Shown here one piece after another: positions 1 through 7,675 of a stretch of DNA of 15,980 nt. The translations under genes and the position numbers were made by a program. The stretch comes from Clostridia bacterium (GTDB lineage: Bacteria > Bacillota > Clostridia > TANB77 > CAG-508). Below the pieces are notes generated by a model. That model was not told where the DNA came from. It saw only the letters and a list, made by a program, of their open reading frames with translations, and did no database searches. The stretch's first letter is position 1. Each line of letters starts with the position of its first letter. The stretch is from positions 1 through 15,980 of the forward strand of contig CAAGEF010000106.1 of NCBI GenBank assembly GCA_900768805.1. The letters run 5' to 3'.

Positions 1-23
1 CTTGTTTATTTGTGGTTATTTAA

Positions 24-52
24 ACAATATCATTAGAGTGATTCTCTTTCAA
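24..52 (-). promoter_or_regulatory. Possible sigma-A promoter reading out of the window
   Basis: On the minus strand TTGAAA (47-52) is followed after 17 bases by TATTGT (24-29), a 4/6 match to the -10 box. It lies just past the terminator of the preceding gene, where a promoter for the next minus-strand gene would be expected, but that gene is outside the window. AT-rich DNA gives such matches by chance, so this is tentative. Confidence 0.25.
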
Positions 53-97
53 TATTTTATTTTCAATTTACATGTGACATATCTATTTTAAACCTAT

Positions 98-133
98 AAA
101 ACAAAAAGAAGATAATTTAATTTTATCTTCTTT
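98..133 (-). terminator. Rho-independent terminator after the FG-GAP-like gene
   Basis: An 11-bp perfect stem (105-115 with 123-133, arm AAAGAAGATAA) with a 7-base loop lies ten bases past the stop codon. On the minus strand it runs into a T-rich tract (TTTTTGTTTTAT). The stem is AT-rich and weak, but position, symmetry and tail agree. Bases 1-97 hold no gene that I can support. Confidence 0.7.
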
Positions 134-142
134 AAATAAGTT

Positions 143-1129
143 TTATGGCAATAATGAACACTCTATATTAGTATCACCTTGTAATTCACCATTTTTATAT
201 TTCAAAATACTTACATCTGGTTCACCTTCATATTTTGGTATTTCAATCAAAACTTCCATCACATTATCATTGTCAATATCAACAATTTGTACATTACTTA
301 TTGATAAATAATAACCATGTTCTGAAGCTTGACCCCATTTACTTTTTTCTATGTAAGCTAAATCTGTTAATTTACTACCTGTTGAATCGACAAATGAAAT
401 TTTTGAATATCCGGTAGCTTTATTAGCAAGTACTAAAATATATTCGTCAGTTCCGTTTCCATCTAAATCTGTAATTATAGCTTTTACATTATCATAATCA
501 GATAATTTGTTGTTATCTGAAACAATCGTTGGAAGAGCATTAACAACTTGAATATTTCTTGGTATAGCATTATAACTTTCAGATATAGCTATTTTTCCAA
601 CATTATTTATCTTTAATAGTCCATCATATACTTGAGTAGATAAAGAACCTAAACCAGAATTCTGGAAACTATAATTTTCATAATTGTAATATGTTATAAT
701 ATATTTATCTTTTTGCTCATTTGTTGAATCTATATATTTTAATTCTACTTGTTTCATTTCAGAAACATCTAAAATCAAGCCATCATATAATACCACTATA
801 TTTTCGTTTTGAACCTTTCTGGTATTTGCATCTGTAGTAGTAACAGTAGAATTATTAGAAGCTGCGGTATTAGTAGTTTCTATTACATTTCCAATTATAT
901 CAGCAACTGTAGTATTTGTTGTATCAAAATCATCTTTATTTACATTAGTATTTAAACTTACTACTTCTTTTTCTAATTCTCGACTATTAGTATATATTAA
1001 ATAATATAAGATTGAACCCGTTAAAACTATCAAGGTTCCAACTATAAATAAAATTGTATTACATAATTTTTTTATGAATGGTTTTTGCTCTCTATTTTCA
1101 TTTTCTTTTTTATCTACATTATTTTCCAT
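143..1129 (-). CDS. Membrane-anchored protein with FG-GAP/VCBS-like calcium loops
   Basis: Predicted 328 aa. The start is the ATG at 1129, preceded by AAGGAG five bases upstream; the frame stays open 22 codons further up but that extension has no ribosome binding site. Residues 1-21 are charged and cytoplasmic, residues about 22-46 form one transmembrane helix, and the rest should be outside the cell, starting with a Thr/Asn-rich linker (about 60-110). Two Asp-rich loops resemble the calcium-binding loops of FG-GAP/VCBS repeats: D221-D223-N225-D228 (DLDGNGTDE) and D284-D286-D288-E292 (DIDNDNVME), each followed by a beta-rich segment. No catalytic motif is recognised. It follows deoD on the same strand, but a 116-base gap with hairpins suggests separate transcription. 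Function unknown; a surface sensor or binding protein is only a guess. Confidence 0.85.
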   Translation of the reverse strand: MENNVDKKENENREQKPFIKKLCNTILFIVGTLIVLTGSILYYLIYTNSRELEKEVVSLNTNVNKDDFDTTNTTVADIIGNVIETTNTAASNNSTVTTTDANTRKVQNENIVVLYDGLILDVSEMKQVELKYIDSTNEQKDKYIITYYNYENYSFQNSGLGSLSTQVYDGLLKINNVGKIAISESYNAIPRNIQVVNALPTIVSDNNKLSDYDNVKAIITDLDGNGTDEYILVLANKATGYSKISFVDSTGSKLTDLAYIEKSKWGQASEHGYYLSISNVQIVDIDNDNVMEVLIEIPKYEGEPDVSILKYKNGELQGDTNIECSLLP

Positions 1130-1164
1130 ATTTTTCTCCTTAGTACATGAAAAATTCTTATTAA

Positions 1165-1214
1165 AAAATATATTTCTACAAATATATTTTATCATATAGA
1201 TTTTTTTTTGAAAA
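1165..1214 (-). promoter_or_regulatory. Possible promoter overlapping an AT-only hairpin
   Basis: On the minus strand TTTTCA (1209-1214), 17 bases, TAAAAT (1186-1191) could be a sigma-A promoter for the FG-GAP-like gene. Its -10 overlaps the right arm of an 11-bp AT-only hairpin (1165-1175 with 1180-1190, loop CTAC), so a transcript would start near the loop. The hairpin could also weakly terminate deoD transcription. Both readings are low confidence because the DNA is nearly all A and T. Confidence 0.3.
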
Positions 1215-1221
1215 TAGTTTT

Positions 1222-1246
1222 AATAATTATTTTATAAATAATTATT
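1222..1246 (-). repeat. Perfect AT inverted repeat at the deoD stop
   Basis: An 11-bp perfect inverted repeat (1222-1232 with 1236-1246) with a 3-base loop abuts the deoD stop codon. It has no G/C pair and no T-run after it on the minus strand, so it is not a convincing intrinsic terminator. It may protect the 3' end of the mRNA or help pausing. Confidence 0.4.
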
Positions 1247-1965
1247 TAAATATCTAAAGTAGCTTCCAAAGCTAATATAATCATATTTTTTAAGGCAAAT
1301 TGTCTTTGCTCAGATGTAAGATTTTCTTTTTTACAATTTGAATCACTAACTGTTAATAAACAAGCTGCTTTTTTATTTAAATGTTTTGCTGTATATAATA
1401 ATGCAAAACTTTCCATTTCTGAACCTAAAATATTATATTCTTCTGGAAGTCTTTTTGCATAATCTAAAGGATCTGGTAAATATGGATCAAAACATTCTGT
1501 TGATGCTATATTACACTTTACGTATTTTTGATTAATTCTATTTGCAGTATTTTCTATTACTGAATTTAATTTTTCAGAAGCTCCTATAAAATGACATTCT
1601 TCATTTGTTAAATTTTTTGCAAAATTTCCCTCATTATAAGAATTTTCGACTAAAACTATATCTAGTAAATTTAATTCTTCTCTGTATGCTCCACAAGATC
1701 CAATTCTTATAATATTTTCTACATCATAAAATTTATATAATTCATAACAATAAATTCCCATACTAGGCATTCCCATTCCAGAAGCCATTATTGTTACTTC
1801 TTTTCCTTTATATTTTCCTGTATATGCATAAATTCCTCTAACTGAATTTACCAATTTTGCATCCTCCAAAAATTCTTCTGCAATAAATTTTGCTCTTAAT
1901 GGATCTCCAGGCATTAAAACTGTTTTTGCAATTTCTCCTAATTTTGCTTCATTATGTATAGACAT
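1246..1965 (-). CDS. deoD: Purine nucleoside phosphorylase, DeoD type
   Basis: Predicted 239 aa, the same length as E. coli DeoD. It should catalyse phosphorolysis of purine (deoxy)nucleosides to free base plus (deoxy)ribose-1-phosphate in the cytoplasm, as a hexamer. Active-site residues of the family are all visible: H4, G20, R24, R43, R87 and S90 for phosphate (IRIGSCGA), EME at 183-185 for the sugar, and the catalytic pair D208 and R221 (equivalent to D204/R217 of E. coli, shifted by a four-residue insertion). The start is the ATG at 1965, with GGGAG eight bases upstream; it matches the family N-terminus, whereas an upstream in-frame ATG would add six unmatched residues. A hairpin separates it from the aminopeptidase gene. 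A TATAAT lies at 1989-1994, though no good -35 is spaced for it. It completes a salvage set with the two pyrimidine phosphorylases. Confidence 0.96.
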   Translation of the reverse strand: MSIHNEAKLGEIAKTVLMPGDPLRAKFIAEEFLEDAKLVNSVRGIYAYTGKYKGKEVTIMASGMGMPSMGIYCYELYKFYDVENIIRIGSCGAYREELNLLDIVLVENSYNEGNFAKNLTNEECHFIGASEKLNSVIENTANRINQKYVKCNIASTECFDPYLPDPLDYAKRLPEEYNILGSEMESFALLYTAKHLNKKAACLLTVSDSNCKKENLTSEQRQFALKNMIILALEATLDI

Positions 1966-2036
1966 AAAATACACTCCCTTCATCTTTAATTATAAAAAAT
2001 ACTTATACTCTCTAAAAATAATAATCATTAACAAAT

Positions 2037-2060
2037 GGGACGAATCTAATGAATCGTCCC
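2037..2060 (-). terminator. Hairpin terminator after the M18 aminopeptidase gene
   Basis: Arms GGGACGA (2037-2043) and TCGTCCC (2054-2060) form a GC-containing stem, extended inward by two more pairs after one mismatch, around a 4-base loop. It sits ten bases beyond the aminopeptidase stop. The minus-strand tail (ATTTGTTAATG) is only moderately T-rich, so termination may be partial. It marks the likely end of the main operon before deoD. Confidence 0.6.
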
Positions 2061-2070
2061 TATTTTAACT

Positions 2071-3486
2071 CTAAAAATTATAAGCAAAAAAAGCTTCATA
2101 AGCTCTATAAGCTTTATAAACATCAAATTTACTTGTAACTTCATATGGAGAATGCATTGCAAGAAGTGGAACTCCACAATCTAATACAGTCATTCCTCTT
2201 GAGGCAAAACAAACAGAAATTGTTCCTCCTCCACCTTTATCAACTTTTCCAAGTTCAGCTGTTTGATAAGGTACATTTGCTTCATCAAATATTCTTCTTA
2301 CTTCTGCAACAAATTCTGCAGGAGCTTCTGATGAACCAGATTTTCCTCTTGCTCCATTATATTTTACTATTGTAACTCCACTACCTAATATAGCTGAATT
2401 TCTTTTATCAAAAACATCAGAAAATGTAGCATCATATCCTGCTTCAACATCAGAAGATAATACTTTAGAATTACTAAATACTCTTTCTAATAAATTTGGT
2501 CTATTCTCACCTAATTTATCAATTAGTTCTACAACAAAAGTATCAAATACTCTTGAATACATTCCTGTTACACCTTCAAAGCCAATTTCTTCTTTATCTG
2601 TTAATACACATACAGCAGTTCTTTTTGGATTTTGAATATTTAAAATTCCTCTTAAAGCAGTATAACAACACACTTTATCATCTTGACCATAAGCTGCCAC
2701 CATACTTTCATCAAAGCCTAGACTTTTGGCTTTAAATGCTGGTACAAATTCAATTTCTGAACTTGCAAAATCAATTTCTTTTATTCCATATTTTTCATTT
2801 AAAATTCTTAAAATATTTAATTTTATTTTTTCAGATATTTTTGGATCATTAAACGGAATTGAGCCTACCATTACATTTAATTCTTCACCTGTAATACCAA
2901 CACCTAATTTTCTTTCATTTTGTCCTGAAGCAAGATGAGGTGGTAAATCACTTATCATAAATGTAGGTTCATCATCTTTTTCTCCTATCACAACCCTTAT
3001 TTTTTCTCCATTTGACTTAACAAATAGTCCATGCATGCTAAGTGGTATTGTAGCCCATTGATATTTTCTTATTCCTCCATAATAGTGAGTTTTTAGCATT
3101 GCAAATCCATCTTTTTCATATACTGGATTTTGTTTTAAATCAAGTCTTGGAGAATCCCCATGTGCTGCAATAACATTCATTCCATTTTCTATTGAATCTG
3201 TTCCAATTACAGCTATATATATACTTCTATCTTTATTTATATAATAAACTTTATCTCCTGGATGTATTTCCTCTAAAGATTTTAAATCTCTAAAATTATT
3301 TTTTAATAAAATCTCCTTTGTTGTTTCAACTATTTCTTTTTCTGTTTTCGAATTATTTAAATAATACATATATTCATCTGCAAATTTAAAAATTTCTTGT
3401 TTTTCTTGCTCACTAATAGTTTCCCAACCATTCTTTTTGTCATTAAATAACCTTTCTTTCAATACTTCGCCTTCTGTTTTCTCCAC
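2071..3486 (-). CDS. apeA: M18-family zinc aminopeptidase
   Basis: Predicted 471 aa, usual for M18 aminopeptidases. These are cytoplasmic di-zinc enzymes that remove N-terminal residues from peptides, often acidic or hydrophobic ones; the exact specificity cannot be read here. Visible metal and catalytic positions are H109 and D111 (AAHGDSPRLD), D270 (GQDD), E299-E300 (DKEEIG), D346 (SSDVEAG) and H445 (AMHSPYE). The start is a GTG at 3486: AGGAGG lies eight bases upstream, and the nearby ATG is out of frame. The gene begins 20 bases after the upstream phosphorylase stop, so the two are probably cotranscribed. The symbol follows common usage for clostridial M18 proteins. Its place among nucleoside phosphorylases suggests a general nutrient-recycling unit rather than a dedicated pathway. 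Confidence 0.93.
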   Translation of the reverse strand: MEKTEGEVLKERLFNDKKNGWETISEQEKQEIFKFADEYMYYLNNSKTEKEIVETTKEILLKNNFRDLKSLEEIHPGDKVYYINKDRSIYIAVIGTDSIENGMNVIAAHGDSPRLDLKQNPVYEKDGFAMLKTHYYGGIRKYQWATIPLSMHGLFVKSNGEKIRVVIGEKDDEPTFMISDLPPHLASGQNERKLGVGITGEELNVMVGSIPFNDPKISEKIKLNILRILNEKYGIKEIDFASSEIEFVPAFKAKSLGFDESMVAAYGQDDKVCCYTALRGILNIQNPKRTAVCVLTDKEEIGFEGVTGMYSRVFDTFVVELIDKLGENRPNLLERVFSNSKVLSSDVEAGYDATFSDVFDKRNSAILGSGVTIVKYNGARGKSGSSEAPAEFVAEVRRIFDEANVPYQTAELGKVDKGGGGTISVCFASRGMTVLDCGVPLLAMHSPYEVTSKFDVYKAYRAYEAFFAYNF

Positions 3487-3506
3487 TTCATCTTCCTCCT
3501 TTGAAT

Positions 3507-4808
3507 TTAAATTATTTCAATAATTGGACTTTTATATTCAATTATTTCCTTAGTTATTTTAAAAGCATTAAATACTTTGTTTGAAACTCTAACTGCATCT
3601 TGCTCATTTTTTGTATAAATATTTGCAATAAGCTCTCCTTGATTAACTTTATCAGACACTTTTTTGCAAAGTTCAATACCTACAGTATAATCTATTCCAT
3701 CTTCTTTTTTCATTCTGCCACCACCAATTTCTACTGATACTTTTCCAATTGCTTCTGCATTTAATTCTGAAATATAACCATCTTTATCAGAATATATAGG
3801 TAAAACAAATTTTGATTTTTCGAATTTTTCTAAATCTTCAATATATGAAACATCACCTTTTTGTCTTTTTACAAGTTCTTTGAATTTTTCATATGCCATT
3901 TTATTATCAATAACTTCTTGCATCTTTTGTTTATTATATTCTAAATCATCTGAAAATCCTGCAAGCTTTAACATTATACTTCCTATTTCAAAAACAACAT
4001 TTTTAACATCTTCTTCCATTTCACCTTGTAAAAATTTTACAGATTCTTTTATTTCTAAATTATTTCCTACAAATCTTCCTAAAGGTTCTTCCATTGAGGT
4101 TAATACACAAACTGTTGGTTTACCTGCTAAATCTCCGATTTTTTTCATTAATCTTGCAAGTTCTCTTGCTTCATTTATATCTTTACAAAAAGCACCTTTA
4201 CCACATGTTACATCAAGAACAATTGCATTTGCTCCTGATGCAATTTTTTTACTCATTATACTTGAAGCTATGAGCGGTATACTATTTGTACAACTTATAG
4301 CATCTCTTAATGCATATATTTTTTTATCTGCTGGTGCCAAATTTAAAGATTGCGTTATCAAACTTATCCCTATTTCTTTTACATTATTTTTAAATTCATC
4401 AATAGAAATTTCTAAATCATACCCTGGAATCGAAGCTAATTTATCTGCTGTACCTCCTGTTATTCCCAATCCTCTTCCCGACATTTTAGCAACTGGAACT
4501 CCTAAGGCTGAAATTATAGGTGCTAAGATAATTGTTACTTTATCCCCTATTCCTCCTGTACTATGTTTATCAACAATATTATTTGCGATTTCCGAAAAAT
4601 CTATTTTATCTCCTGAATTTGTCATTGATATTGTTAAATCTAAAATTTCTTGTTCTGTCATACCATTTATACATATTGCCATAATTAAGGCAGCCGCTTG
4701 ATAATCTGCTATTTCCCCTTTAGTATAACCCGTTATGAAAAATTCTATTTCTTCTTTTGTTAAAATTTTTCCATTTTTCTTTTTTTCAAGTATATCTAAA
4801 ATATTCAT
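3507..4808 (-). CDS. pdp: Pyrimidine-nucleoside phosphorylase (canonical copy)
   Basis: Predicted 433 aa, the normal length for the NP-II family. It converts uridine, deoxyuridine or thymidine plus phosphate to base plus (deoxy)ribose-1-phosphate. Phosphate-binding residues K81, H82 and S83 (VDKHSTGG), S110 and T120 are present, as are the base-binding R168 (YALRD), S183 and K187 (SIMSKK). The N-terminal helical domain (about 1-65) and the alpha/beta domain follow family order, and the C-terminal domain includes GGGRMKKEDGIDYTVG. The start is the ATG at 4808 with GGAGG four bases upstream; a longer in-frame reading lacks such a site. The usual GLGHTGG reads GLGITGG here. A terminator-like hairpin lies between this gene and the upstream paralogue, so expression probably depends on read-through. 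DeoA is the alternative family name. Confidence 0.94.
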   Translation of the reverse strand: MNILDILEKKKNGKILTKEEIEFFITGYTKGEIADYQAAALIMAICINGMTEQEILDLTISMTNSGDKIDFSEIANNIVDKHSTGGIGDKVTIILAPIISALGVPVAKMSGRGLGITGGTADKLASIPGYDLEISIDEFKNNVKEIGISLITQSLNLAPADKKIYALRDAISCTNSIPLIASSIMSKKIASGANAIVLDVTCGKGAFCKDINEARELARLMKKIGDLAGKPTVCVLTSMEEPLGRFVGNNLEIKESVKFLQGEMEEDVKNVVFEIGSIMLKLAGFSDDLEYNKQKMQEVIDNKMAYEKFKELVKRQKGDVSYIEDLEKFEKSKFVLPIYSDKDGYISELNAEAIGKVSVEIGGGRMKKEDGIDYTVGIELCKKVSDKVNQGELIANIYTKNEQDAVRVSNKVFNAFKITKEIIEYKSPIIEII

Positions 4809-4830
4809 AAAACCTCCAAATAATAAATTA

Positions 4831-4858
4831 AAAACCAAAGCGACCTTTTAGGTCGCTT
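4831..4858 (-). terminator. Intrinsic terminator inside the phosphorylase operon
   Basis: Perfect 8-bp stem AAGCGACC/GGTCGCTT (4838-4845 with 4851-4858) with a 5-base loop, followed on the minus strand by TGGTTTTTAATTT. It begins four bases past the stop of the upstream paralogue and ends about 20 bases before the ribosome binding site of the next phosphorylase gene. No promoter fits between them, so it probably acts as a partial terminator that sets the ratio of upstream to downstream genes. Confidence 0.75.
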
Positions 4859-4861
4859 ATT

Positions 4862-6166
4862 TTACATTATATCTAAAACTCTTGATTTTGGTGGTACTAC
4901 TTTTTTATTAGTTAATTTAAATGCATCTTTCAAATTTTGTGTTGCTCCTAAAACTTTGTTTTCATCATTTGTATGAATATATGCTAAAACGCCCCCTGAT
5001 TCTATAGAATCTCCTATTTTCTTTTCTAATACTATTCCTGCTGATTTATCTATTTCATTATTATCATTCATTCTACCAGCACCTAAATACCTAGCTACAC
5101 TACCAACAATATCAGCATCAATTTTTTCTATATTTCCAGAATCTGTAGAATATACTGGAACTACATATTGTGCTTTTGAAAAAGCATCCGGATCTTCTAC
5201 ATATTTAATATCTCCACCTTGTGCTGCAACCATTTCTTTAAATTTCATTAATGCCTTTCCACTATTTATAGTTTCTATTATTGTTTTACTATTTTCATTT
5301 AGATTTTTACTAACTCCAGCTAGCTCTAAAATGACACTACCAAGCGCAACAACAACGTCTCCAATATCTTGTGGCATATTTCCTCTTAAACATTGTATTG
5401 TTTCTTTTATCTCCAAAATATGACCAATTGAATATCCTAAAGGTTCATCCATAGAGGTAATTACATAACCTACTTTCCTATCAAGTTCATTTCCCAATTT
5501 AACTAACATTTTTCCTAATTTTTTAGCCTCTTCTTTAGTTTTTATATAAGTTCCACTACCACATGTTATATCAAAAGCAATTTTATTACTTCCAGAAGCA
5601 AGTTTTAAACTCATAAGACTTGCTGCAACTATTGGCAAACAGTCTGCACAAGAAACTAATGATCTTAGCTCATACATTTTCTTTTCTGCTGGTGCTAAAT
5701 TATATGTTTGATTTATTATACTAACTCCAACATCTTTTATATTGTCTTCAAATTGTTCCAAAGAAATTTCTGTATTAAAACCAGGTATTGCTTCTAATTT
5801 ATCTATAGTTCCTCCTGATATACCTAAACCTCTACTAGAAATTTTAGCAACTGGTAATCCCAATGCTGCAATAACTGGCATTAAAATTAAAGTTACTTTA
5901 TCTCCAACACCACCAGTACTGTGTTTATCTACTATTTTATCTGATATTTCTGATAAATCTAATTTATCACCTGAATTTGCCATTGCTAAACTCAAATTTA
6001 AAATTTCTCTATCTGTTAATCCATTTAAATAAATGTAGCTTAATAATGCTCCTGCTTGAGATTCTAGAACTTCCCCTTTTGTATATTTTTGAATAAAATA
6101 TCTTATTTCATCGTCTGAAAGTTCCATCTTATTTCTTTTTTTGTTAATAATATTTCTAATATCCAT
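4862..6166 (-). CDS. Divergent NP-II nucleoside phosphorylase paralogue
   Basis: Predicted 434 aa, aligning with the neighbouring pyrimidine-nucleoside phosphorylase without gaps through residue 200. The phosphate site is kept: K81, H82 and S83 (VDKHSTGG), S110 and T120, and so is the base-site arginine R168. But the lysine that contacts the pyrimidine base (K187 in the neighbour, K190 in E. coli thymidine phosphorylase) is leucine here (SLMSLK), and YALRD becomes YELRS. This suggests altered base specificity or weaker activity; a shift of function to K188 is also possible. The start is the ATG at 6166, with AAGGAAGG seven bases upstream lying in the last codons of rnhB; only three bases separate it from the rnhB stop, implying translational coupling. 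A terminator follows directly. Family membership is certain, substrate is not. Confidence 0.9.
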   Translation of the reverse strand: MDIRNIINKKRNKMELSDDEIRYFIQKYTKGEVLESQAGALLSYIYLNGLTDREILNLSLAMANSGDKLDLSEISDKIVDKHSTGGVGDKVTLILMPVIAALGLPVAKISSRGLGISGGTIDKLEAIPGFNTEISLEQFEDNIKDVGVSIINQTYNLAPAEKKMYELRSLVSCADCLPIVAASLMSLKLASGSNKIAFDITCGSGTYIKTKEEAKKLGKMLVKLGNELDRKVGYVITSMDEPLGYSIGHILEIKETIQCLRGNMPQDIGDVVVALGSVILELAGVSKNLNENSKTIIETINSGKALMKFKEMVAAQGGDIKYVEDPDAFSKAQYVVPVYSTDSGNIEKIDADIVGSVARYLGAGRMNDNNEIDKSAGIVLEKKIGDSIESGGVLAYIHTNDENKVLGATQNLKDAFKLTNKKVVPPKSRVLDIM

Positions 6167-6169
6167 ACT

Positions 6170-6808
6170 TTAACCTTCCTTTGTAAAATTTTTTATGAAT
6201 GATTTTCTATGTAATAAACATGGACCATATTCTTTTATTGCAGCAATATGTGCTGCTGTTCCATATCCTTTATGTTTACCAAAACCATATTGTGGAAATA
6301 CGGTATCCCATTCCTGCATCATTCTATCTCTTGTTACTTTTGCAATAATAGATGCTGCTGCAATACTGTATTCTTTAGCATCTCCTTTTACAATAGATTT
6401 ATATGGGATACCTTTTGTATCTATATTTGTCAGAGCATCTACCAAAATTATATCTGGTTTTGGATCCAAATTCTCAATAGCCATTGTTAATGCATGTTTT
6501 GTAGCATTCAAAATATTTACCTCATCTATCTCATTTTGATCTACAATTCCTACACCATAACTAATAGCCTCTGAAACTATTAAATCATAAATTTTTTCTC
6601 TCTTTTTTTCTGAGACTTTTTTTGAATCATTAATACCTTCTATAAATGAATCTTTTGGTAAAATAACCGCTCCAACTACAACAGGACCTGCTAACGGACC
6701 TCTTCCTGCTTCATCAATTCCGCATATATATTGTATATTTTCTTCTTTATATAACTTATTTTCATCTTCTTTTAATAACTTTAGTCTTTCAATTTCTTTA
6801 TCTTTCAT
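6170..6808 (-). CDS. rnhB: Ribonuclease HII
   Basis: Predicted 212 aa, usual for RNase HII, which cuts the RNA strand of RNA-DNA hybrids and removes single ribonucleotides from DNA. The catalytic acids are visible: D32 and E33 (GIDEAGRG), D124 (ILVDAL) and D143 (KGDAKEYS), with D161 in the conserved AAASIIAKVTRD segment. The GRG loop and Y182 (HKGYGT) needed to recognise a single ribonucleotide are also present. The ATG at 6808 is preceded by a modest purine-rich site (AGAAAGAAG), 16 bases after the prepilin-like gene. It is the second gene of the operon and nearly abuts the divergent phosphorylase gene. Pairing with nucleoside salvage is probably co-expression rather than a direct functional link. 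Confidence 0.97.
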   Translation of the reverse strand: MKDKEIERLKLLKEDENKLYKEENIQYICGIDEAGRGPLAGPVVVGAVILPKDSFIEGINDSKKVSEKKREKIYDLIVSEAISYGVGIVDQNEIDEVNILNATKHALTMAIENLDPKPDIILVDALTNIDTKGIPYKSIVKGDAKEYSIAAASIIAKVTRDRMMQEWDTVFPQYGFGKHKGYGTAAHIAAIKEYGPCLLHRKSFIKNFTKEG

Positions 6809-6824
6809 TATATTCTACTTCTTT

Positions 6825-7574
6825 CTATTCTGCATTTTCATCTATTTTTAACATAGAATCTAATGTATATAAAATTTTATTATCACTTCTATATCCTTTT
6901 GAATATGCAACACTAACATAGCCACTAGATAAATCATATACTACTATAATATAATCATTTTCATTTACTATAGCATCATTATCTTTTGTTCCATTAGAAT
7001 TATTTTTATATATACCTTGACTTAAACATTCCTCTACTCCCCATTTAACAAATAAATATCTGCCGACTTTTTCTTTAACAATCGTTGTTCCATCTGCTTC
7101 AGTTATAGGTACTCCATTAGAATCATATTTTATCTTTTCCATTTGTTCATAATAATTAGAATATATAGTTTTTATTTTATCTGTAAATTCCATATTACTA
7201 GTTAATTGAATTGTATATGTTTCTTTATAATTTGAAACTTTATTAACTCTTGTTTCTTTACACAAAAATTTATTAGTAGAATCAATAATTCCTCCAGAAT
7301 TACCAACACTACAATAATATCCAGTTGGATTAATATTTTTATCGACCATTGATGAAAAATAAATCAAAGGCTTTATATCTCCATCAAACATGTATTGTTC
7401 TAACAAAGTTTCTGCTCGAGCTTTAGCCATATATAAAGTTGTTTCTATTTTAGTTAATTTAGAATTATCTAAAATTACTGTTGCAGAAATTAAAGTTACA
7501 CTAAAAATTATAAGCATTACAATAAGAGTTACAACTAAACTAACTAAGGTAATTCCCTTTTTATCTTTTGTCAT
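6825..7574 (-). CDS. Prepilin-like protein with type IV pilin N-terminus
   Basis: Predicted 249 aa. The start is the ATG at 7574 with GGAGG four bases upstream. The N-terminus has the prepilin layout: a short basic leader (residues 1-7, ending KKG), then a hydrophobic helix from about 8 to 35 (ITLVSLVVTLIVMLII). Cleavage after G7 would leave Ile as residue 1; the usual Glu at mature position 5 is Ser here, as is common in clostridial prepilin-like proteins. The rest is an extracytoplasmic domain with cysteines C88, C105 and C183 and beta-rich C-terminal segments; I recognise no specific family. It is the first gene of the operon, behind a strong promoter. No peptidase, ATPase or other pilus gene is in the window, so it may be a minor pseudopilin or a membrane-anchored surface protein. 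Confidence 0.8.
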   Translation of the reverse strand: MTKDKKGITLVSLVVTLIVMLIIFSVTLISATVILDNSKLTKIETTLYMAKARAETLLEQYMFDGDIKPLIYFSSMVDKNINPTGYYCSVGNSGGIIDSTNKFLCKETRVNKVSNYKETYTIQLTSNMEFTDKIKTIYSNYYEQMEKIKYDSNGVPITEADGTTIVKEKVGRYLFVKWGVEECLSQGIYKNNSNGTKDNDAIVNENDYIIVVYDLSSGYVSVAYSKGYRSDNKILYTLDSMLKIDENAE

Positions 7575-7615
7575 AAATCCTCCGCTTTTTAAGCTTTTTT
7601 TAATTATTTATTAGT

Positions 7616-7644
7616 ATTATATATATAGAAAAAAAATTTTTCAA
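7616..7644 (-). promoter_or_regulatory. Sigma-A promoter of the prepilin-rnhB-phosphorylase operon
   Basis: Minus strand TTGAAA (7639-7644), a 17-base spacer, and a perfect TATAAT (7616-7621). Transcription would begin near 7,609, about 35 bases before the prepilin-like start codon. It is divergent from the htrA promoter, with about 30 bases between the two -35 boxes. Confidence 0.8.
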
Positions 7645-7675
7645 TATCTTAATTAAAATTTATTTTAGTTTTGTA

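Noticed and set aside
1222..1246. The AT-only inverted repeat after deoD as an intrinsic terminator
   Set aside because: There is no G/C pair in the stem and no T-run after it on the transcribed strand.
3880..4701. A 273-codon open frame on the plus strand, antisense to the canonical phosphorylase gene
   Set aside because: It mirrors the real gene, has no ribosome binding site or promoter of its own, and its translation looks like no protein family.
5742..6032. A 96-codon plus-strand frame over the divergent phosphorylase gene, similar in sequence to the one over its neighbour
   Set aside because: The similarity only reflects the paralogy of the two sense genes.
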